From NCBI GenBank assembly GCA_037389465.1, contig JAZARR010000174.1, forward strand, positions 2,046,001 to 2,110,000: 64,000 bases of DNA, in the 5' to 3' direction. Below, one piece after another: positions 57,539-64,000 of this stretch (positions within the stretch are counted from its first letter, which is position 1; each line of letters opens with the position of its first letter). The notes under the pieces were generated by a model. That model made no database searches. It was given only the letters and a program-made list of their open reading frames with translations, and was not told the DNA's origin. The position numbers were made by a program, and so were the translations under genes. This stretch comes from Baylisascaris procyonis (Eukaryota; Nematoda; Chromadorea; Rhabditida; Ascarididae).

Positions 57539-58764
57539 AAATTTCAATGCTGTCGAGTTTTGTGTTCACTTTGTCGACAGTAAAACTGCTTTCTTAAATC
57601 TGTTGCACCTCAACGATGAAGAAAGAACTATCCACCAATGATTAAAAACAACAAAATCAAGCAACTCACTATGAAATATTTCAATTTTTCTGAAATAACA
57701 GACACATTCATTTTATTGCAATTGTTTCGTCACTAAATTTCGACTAAGTACGCTTTGTAAACTTCCGATCATCCTAGACATTGTGTGAATTTTGAAAAGG
57801 TTCATCCGCACTGTGTGCCTATCACGGTTTCAAATAGTCCTCGAGGTTTTATTTTGCCGCATTTTTTCATCCATTCTTTCCTCTGCTCCCTTCTCCTCCT
57901 ATCCTGCGATTCCTTACTTCGTTCACTTTCTAAATTGAAGAACTTTTCAACTAACCATCAATCTTCAAATAGACTTCAACCTTAGAGACATTCGATATCA
58001 GGATTGGAACCGGTAATTTTTTTGAAAAGAATTTTTCGACCATTATCTCCAGCGATTAAATGTATGATCGTGAACAATTTTTGCGACTCAAAGCACTTCA
58101 CCGAAACCGATAAAAAACTTTCGCGAAGCCGCAACAGATTGTCTCTGTTTTGTTATTATTTCCAAAACAGTGAAGGAACATTCGAATCGTCGTTTTTATA
58201 CTTCTTTGTATGTACGTTTAAGCAAAAACGCAAATTCTATAAGCAAATTTGGCTGGCGAAAGTGAAGTCAACGAACATCAACGATAAGCTGAAAAGAACC
58301 AGCGCAATCACAATTTTTTTATTTATAAAACACCGAAAATATCTGAAACTAAAGACGTCGGAAACTATCAAGAGCAAGCGTGGTACTTAATGCCTCTAGC
58401 GATAGAAATCTGCTTATTAGCTCTTCATTGAATATAATACTTGCAAGGAAGGAGCGACAGACCCAAGGCAATATATAAATTAGACGAAAGCGCATGCAAC
58501 ATTTATAGAGGCACATGTGCTATCGTTTCACTTCAATGGGAAAAGACTTCCCATCTGCTCCAATATTTTCGGAAATTTTATTACGCTGAGAATCTCTGCA
58601 AAAACTCACGAAGCAAATACTCTAGCAGTAATCTTTAACTTTTAAAACTTTCATTAGAGTATTGTTTCGTTACTTTCAAGCTTGAGTCATGCTTTATTTC
58701 TATCGTACAATGATTATCAATGATATCACAGTGGTTGCTGCCTGATATCATTGAGATCGACCGT
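57539..58764. other. Intergenic between convergent genes
   Basis: Between the 3' ends of paralogue B and the carrier gene. The AT-rich 128-codon plus frame 58004-58390 has a TTG-type start and no motif. An AATAAA on the minus strand (58693-58698) probably serves the carrier gene. Confidence 0.55.
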
Positions 58765-61700
58765 TCACAGAGCTCCATGGGCGTTACTGACACCAAGGAC
58801 ATGCTTGAAATAGTAACTGTTGAGCTGTTCAAGGAATATGAATATAAGCACGGTTTGAGGACCAAGACGGAAATAGTAAGGCGTAAATCCTTTCCACAAT
58901 GCGAAAAAACCTTCGTTTCGCATGATCTTCGCCCACACGTCGAATGCGTTTCGATATTCCGGTTTACCGTTCACAACACGCATATTTTGCACTCTGAATA
59001 ATTCACATTTTTATTCCACCTAACGGCGACTTTATTAATGTAGGACACGAATCCTCCAAATATCATAATTCATAAATTGCCGCTGATATATCGTAAAAAA
59101 TAATATATAAATATCGTAAAAATCGCAAAAATAATATAATATATATTGAAAATTTTAAGCTAATATTTCACATTAAATAAAGTTGAATTACATCTTTGAA
59201 AATTTCTGATGCAACAGAAAAAAAAATTATATTCGTGAGCTTCTCCATTATATATAGAAAGCATAAAAAGAAACACTTCAAACGAATCCAAATGTTCAGC
59301 ACTTTGGTCGTCAATCTGAATTTGTATTATCCTCAAGTGAACTACGAAGAACTTCGATCTATGTGACGTTTGAACAATGGAATAATTCTTTGAGATTACC
59401 GAATGCTTGTGTCACTTAAAAAAACAATAACCGATTTTATATAAGATCGATGCGAAATAAGTGTCAAACTATTCATTGAATAAACTAGCCATATTTGAAG
59501 GTTTCACCTCGTTTTTGCGATGTCAACAGGCATCGATGTGATAGTCGTTACAAGGCCACTGATCATTGAGGCTAAAAAATGACACAATACTCCATCCTTC
59601 ACATAACCCGCACTCAAAACTAATTCTTTCGATTGGGAATATGTGGCCAATTGCGATGCGTTTACAACCACTGCGCGTAGTACCGTTGGTCCACAACCCT
59701 ATAAACCAATTTCCAGGTGACACTTGTGAGATGCCACTTTCACTGAACAACTGCCAAAGTGTTGTGCAAAAATAAAAATGTACCGATTACAAAGAATAGA
59801 TCATGCATTGTTAAGTTGCAATTATGAGTTGTTTTTTCTATTCATTTTGTGTAAATGTTACAAATTTGTTTTAATGAAATGGGTCAACTTTGCTAAAACT
59901 GGAATTTAGAGTTTCAGCCACCGTGAAGTAAATTCATAAATACAGTTTTTACGGCTGAAGTCTCTCGAAACTATATCTCTTGCAATCCTTTTCATATAGC
60001 CATACTGTTATTGTCAGAATTCAGGTCAGTTTACATTGTCTGTGCAGTAAAACTTGAATCTGATATGTAACCCAACAGCTGATATAGAAGATGGAAGCTT
60101 TGTCTCATAGAAAATAAAAGAAAAGCTCAAACCCTCCAAAGCGTCAATATACCCTCCTCACGGACTATCCTGATAAGAGCATCGATAACATTTTTGTATT
60201 TTCGCTGCTGCTCAACAGGAAGCCTAAAAACAAATCAGAATTATCAAGTAATCAAAATCTAGTTGCCTTCAATAATATCACAAGGAATAAGCATTGCCAA
60301 TAAATGAAATGTCATTCAGAGGGCCATCTTAGTTTAGAGCCAACAAGGCTTTTATTAGCAAATATGTGCTTCAAATATTCTTCTCTGTTATAAGCATTTT
60401 AATAAATTACCTTCCATCTGCACACATTCGAATGAGTGACAAATCGGCAGGTGTTCCAACGAATGCACCCGCCATACCCGCAATCATCCCAATTGTTGCT
60501 TTCATTGCAAAGGTCGGCTTCTTATCGCCCCTTCAAATAATCACAAATGCATTATCCTCAAAGATTAGGAGTTTATTTTTAGATGATAAGTAACCTTTAA
60601 GAAGGCACCTCTCAAAAATCATTGCTGTGCTCGTAGTTAATGATTTTGGCCAGTGAATCTGAATTTTTCAAATTTTGCCGTGTCCTCTAGCCAATTCCTT
60701 CTAATCTTTTGAGTCGCTAGGTGATTGCCAGTAGCATTCGAGAATGTGTTGTGTGCATATCCTTTACGTGCTTAATCAGCCTTAACCCAGCTAGTGCCAT
60801 ATCATAGCTGAACTTATCACATATAAAGTTGCTGCCTCATTCACATACGAAGAACAGTTCGATGGACGAATGAGAAGCAAGTAAAGCAATCAATGAAAAG
60901 CTTTAACTACTCGCAACCAAATCCGGACACTAAATGGTAAACTCATCTATATGCCGCACCAAATAAATTTGCCTATTTGACTAAAAGTCATCCTATCTTA
61001 CGTTTAACTACATAGCCATCCGTTCAATTTAACATAACAGATGCGCCGCACGATTTTCTATGTTGGGCATCCGACGAAGTAGGAAGAACATCGGATCTGA
61101 TCGCAAATCTCGAATAAAAGCATCCATCCTTTCAATAAAAACCCACTTTCTATCGTTAAATACAAACATATGACTTGTTTTGAATTGTCTGCGATGCGAT
61201 TTGTCAACATTTTGAAACCGAAAATAACCGCACGCCAACATCCTTCTTCGAGAAAATTTAAGAGCGAAATCGAAGGATTATATCCTTGACTATACGCAAA
61301 TGAACGCGTTAATTTTTCTTCTTTGTCGCTTACTTGGTTAGTTTCTCGAACATATATGTGTAGATGCCGAGTCGTGTTGTAGTATAGGTGGCTTGACGTA
61401 AGAGACTTGCCGATAGACCGTTGTATAATGCGAGGAAACCCTCCCTTCTGATGACGGTGCTCGCAGCATGCCAACTTGAACGGAACTCTCGTTTACCACT
61501 AGTACCACTCACTTGCATACGATTCTTTACCAAATCAAGCGGTTGCACAACGGCCGCAGCACCCATACTGAAAGAAAAAAAAGGATACCACTGCGAAAAT
61601 CCAGCTAGACAATAAGAGCCAGAAAAGCGTGATCATTAGTAACAGCTTACAGATTGGAAAAGAAGTTATGAGGACAAAACTTCTTCATGAATATGGCTAG

Positions 61701-62185
61701 CATATTCTTTGTCACCTAAAGTGAAAATTTTTTTGTTTACTCTAGTAAAATGAACTGCTAAGTCCTATTTTCTATGAAATTTCAGTGGAAAGCAGGGTCT
61801 CATAAACTCCCATAAACTCTTTCATTCTTCTTTTTGCTTCCTCAACGGAGTACAAACACCGAAGAATAGAAACAACTGCGAAGGTTATCATAAGTCACTA
61901 ACGTATGACGAATTAGGTTCCATAACGCAACTTATGGGCAAAGTTTCCATCTCTAAAATTTCCCCACAAATTTCCATCGCCTCAAGAATCTTTTTCGAAA
62001 CGGATATCATAGTTGCTAAGATAACACACAGAGGTAGATGTAATCGTGCGATGAGTCGACGCTTACCCTGCAGTTCCTCCAAATACGAATTTCAAGTAGT
62101 TGGGAATCTTTTTAGCTGGTTCTGTAGCCTTTGCGGATGGGATCGTTTTGTTTATTTCTTTGTTATTTTCCTTTTTGCCGCTCAT
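58765..62185 (-). CDS. misc-1: Mitochondrial 2-oxoglutarate/malate carrier (SLC25A11-type)
   Basis: Six minus-strand exons: 62067-62185, 61334-61567, 60411-60530, 60133-60223, 59508-59698 and 58765-58993, with consistent phases, give 327 residues. The protein has the threefold mitochondrial-carrier repeat, with signatures PLDLVKNR, PADLSLIR and PVDIAKTR on the odd helices. The long matches GTAGMGAAAVVQPLDLV, NGLSASLLRQATYTTTRLG and SMISGLVTTITSMPVDIAK identify the oxoglutarate/malate exchanger of the inner membrane, which moves reducing equivalents and carbon skeletons between matrix and cytosol. Length is slightly above the usual 305-315 because of a lysine-rich N-terminus (MSGKKENNKE). The second signature has DLSL where orthologues usually have EIAL. 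A poly(A) signal (AATAAA) lies about 70 bases past the stop. Symbol given by analogy with the C. elegans gene. Confidence 0.95.
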
Positions 62186-62872
62186 TGTTTTTATAGTCCC
62201 TTAACATGTGCTTTACTGAAGCAAGAAATGGGGCTAAATATCATATAAGCACGAATGCTAAAGCAGTTAATCATAATTTAAACGATAGGATGAGCAACTC
62301 GCTTCCCACCATATCCCCGCTCTTAGACCCACCTCGGCTTCTTCTCCATCGCGACATTACTTAGGGAAACCATTGTATCCTAGAGAATTAACTTTGCGCC
62401 ATTTTCACCTTTATTCCATTCTCCAGTCCCTTAAAAATTTCGCTTAGCTTTATAAGAATAGAGGTTAGCGTATATCGGGTTAGCTTTTTCTATCAAATAG
62501 TTATGAAGTTAAGATAAAAATAGAAGCCCTAGAGCTTATAATGCTCCCATTTCTAGAGTCAGTGGCCTTTACTTAAGAAAAAGATGGAGATGAAAATCGA
62601 TTTCCCTTATATAAGGGTGAAACCTCGCAAACCTCAATGAATTTCCGTTTTTGTTAATCATCTATTCCATTTGATGATATATGCGGCAACGAGGAATTCA
62701 ATTTCACCTTGCGTGTAAAAGGTATTAAAGAATATCAACTTAACTTAATCTCATAAATTAGCAACTTCAACCGAATGAGGATTGCACCACTCAACTTTCC
62801 AATTCACGAATCATTTAATTTCGCACATAATTTTCCGCCAAGAAAATTTAAATTTTTGTGCGCAAACGTTAC

Positions 62873-62928
62873 ATCGTCATCATCGTCCCCAATGCAGCCA
62901 AGACGGCTAAAATTCCCATGAATCTCAT
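62873..62928 (-). CDS. Possible signal-peptide exon of a small secreted protein
   Basis: A minus-strand ATG opens a clear signal-peptide sequence (MRFMGILAVLAALGTMMT) and ends in phase 2 at a GTAACG donor. A splice acceptor (gtgtggcag) lies 25 bases before the ATG, so the message could be trans-spliced. No downstream exon with the right phase was convincing before the carrier gene begins at 62185. It may be a decayed gene. Confidence 0.35.
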
Positions 62929-62930
62929 AG

Positions 62931-63437
62931 AAATGAAATTCTAACCGCAAGTCCTGCCACACTCGATCACTCCTACAAGTTGAAGTGAAATTTTCTTAAA
63001 AATGGAGTTATCACCACAATCACCATTATTTTGTTTCAATATTCAGAATGCACTAATTAAAAAGAATAGACAAATTCGCATTTCGATTTCCCTATTAAAT
63101 TAGTAAAATTCTTTAATTTTGTTCTCATTACAAGTGATAATTTCTATTAAGGCTGCAACGGAGGAGACTTTTCAAAAATCGGAATCGGGATCTTAGGAAA
63201 TTGCTGGAATCTCGGCGTCAAGACTCTCAACCGTCAGCACTTCTTATTTGGATTGCCAGCACAGTCCTGATAAATATATACATGCGTACACATAACCAGC
63301 GTTATGTGTTTAATTATATGCAGCATACAGTGTAACTTAGATGAAATCAACGACAAGATTTGATTCAGTGGTTGACTTTTTTTTCGAATTATTGATTGAC
63401 AATTCAGTGGAAGTTCTAACCGCAAGTCCTGTCAGTT
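62931..63437. repeat. Duplicated splice-acceptor segment
   Basis: The plus-strand string ttctaaccgcaagtcctg occurs near 62939-62956 and again near 63415-63432, with similar flanks (gaaa/gaag before, ccac/tcag after). On the minus strand both are a 3' splice site followed by the same 5' sequence, once upstream of the possible signal exon. This looks like a local duplication of a gene start. Confidence 0.6.
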
Positions 63438-63653
63438 AATCTCACTGCTGTTTTCAACTTAAAGAAGGCCAACTTTCTTCGTAATTTGGTGTTCTTTCCA
63501 TCGAACCGTTAGAGTCGAGTTCTTTGCATAAATAGAGCCTTTCGAAGGCAATGAAATCTATGATACTTGTATATTAGCATCAACAAACTTTATATGACCA
63601 GGCTTCTGAGTTACAGTTGTTTTACAAATGACACAGTGCATTAATTTCTAAAA

Positions 63654-63745
63654 TGCTCAACTTGGTAGAGGTGGAGCGGGCGATGCAACGTCGAGCATTA
63701 AAGATTGACCTCATTGCTCGACCACTCACCTCTGGTGGTCGAAAA
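63654..63745 (+). mobile_element. Possible decayed non-LTR reverse transcriptase fragment
   Basis: A short plus frame reads LVEVERAMQRRALKIDLIA. This resembles the segment just after the LLYGxETW motif in RTE/CR1-type reverse transcriptases (compare AVAERRRERIITGIKL in the copy at 37.6 kb). It breaks after about 30 codons. The match is short, so this is tentative. Confidence 0.3.
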
Positions 63746-64000
63746 TGATGAAAGAGTGGAAAATTTTTTGATTTTTATGAACCCCGATCATACATCCCAA
63801 ATCTCGGGCCCTTGATTGTTAAGTAAGGCTTCTGCAACGTCACTACTCCAATGTCCTCCAATGCGATAGGCAGATATTGCAAGACCCACCAGTGGCGGCC
63901 TCACAAGAGTCTGACATAACCCCGTACAAGCGCTATCGAGCTCGCTAATTTTGTCAGGGCACCTCTGAATTCATGGGGGTGTTACCTTATAGATAAGGTG

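Larger units (their letters stand above)
62186..63999. other. Upstream of the carrier gene; repeats and a signal exon
   Basis: Besides the signal exon and duplicated segment listed separately, the last 350 bases are less AT-rich and look like repeat debris, with short inverted repeats (63691-63723 and the window end). No complete gene seen. Confidence 0.5.

Noticed and set aside
58004..58390. 128-codon plus-strand frame
   Set aside because: Starts at a TTG, Lys/Phe-rich from AT bias, no domain or splice partner.

Overview
The window looks like nuclear DNA of a nematode. It is AT-rich, its genes are split by short to medium GT-AG introns, and a strong 3' splice site often sits just upstream of the start codon with no cis exon in view, as expected for spliced-leader trans-splicing. 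It holds a tandem family of small secreted Ly6/ET-module proteins, a CK1/TTBK-type kinase of the kind expanded in worms, and a mitochondrial carrier very like the nematode oxoglutarate/malate carrier. The species cannot be told from the sequence. All exon models below were built by hand from splice-site sequence, reading-frame phase and comparison between paralogues; no transcript data were available.

Layout. 1-35 kb is dominated by five Ly6-like genes: one on + (4536-6128) and four on - (7943-9641, 13386-15125, 26528-29468, 33118-34919). All five have three coding exons with the same intron phases (1, then 0). Between them lie a broken small secreted ORF (9737-10000), a tRNA-Leu(AAG) (17430-17511) and a seven-exon CK1/TTBK-like kinase (19702-25458, minus) with one GC-AG intron. 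At 36.9-38.3 kb there is a putative 57-residue cationic cysteine peptide gene and a 5'-truncated RTE-like non-LTR retrotransposon ending in (TAAA)n and a long (TA)n tract.

From 41.9 kb on: a six-exon BAR-domain protein (plus), then two divergently arranged, apparently related membrane-protein genes (47405-51116 minus; 54771-57538 plus). They end in nearly the same peptide (VDGKFRLIPQL / VDGHLRLIPQF), and I do not recognise the family. Next is a six-exon mitochondrial carrier of the 2-oxoglutarate/malate type (58765-62185, minus). The last 1.8 kb has a signal-peptide exon, a duplicated splice-acceptor segment and decayed repeat DNA.

How the genes relate: no pathway links the neighbours. The Ly6-like proteins would be secreted and mostly GPI-anchored. 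The BAR protein would act in membrane bending, and the paralogue pair would be single-pass membrane proteins with acidic cytosolic tails. The best candidates for something undescribed are the VDGxxRLIPQ[LF] pair, the Ly6 subfamily with an extra CNC...YC block, and the 57-residue peptide.
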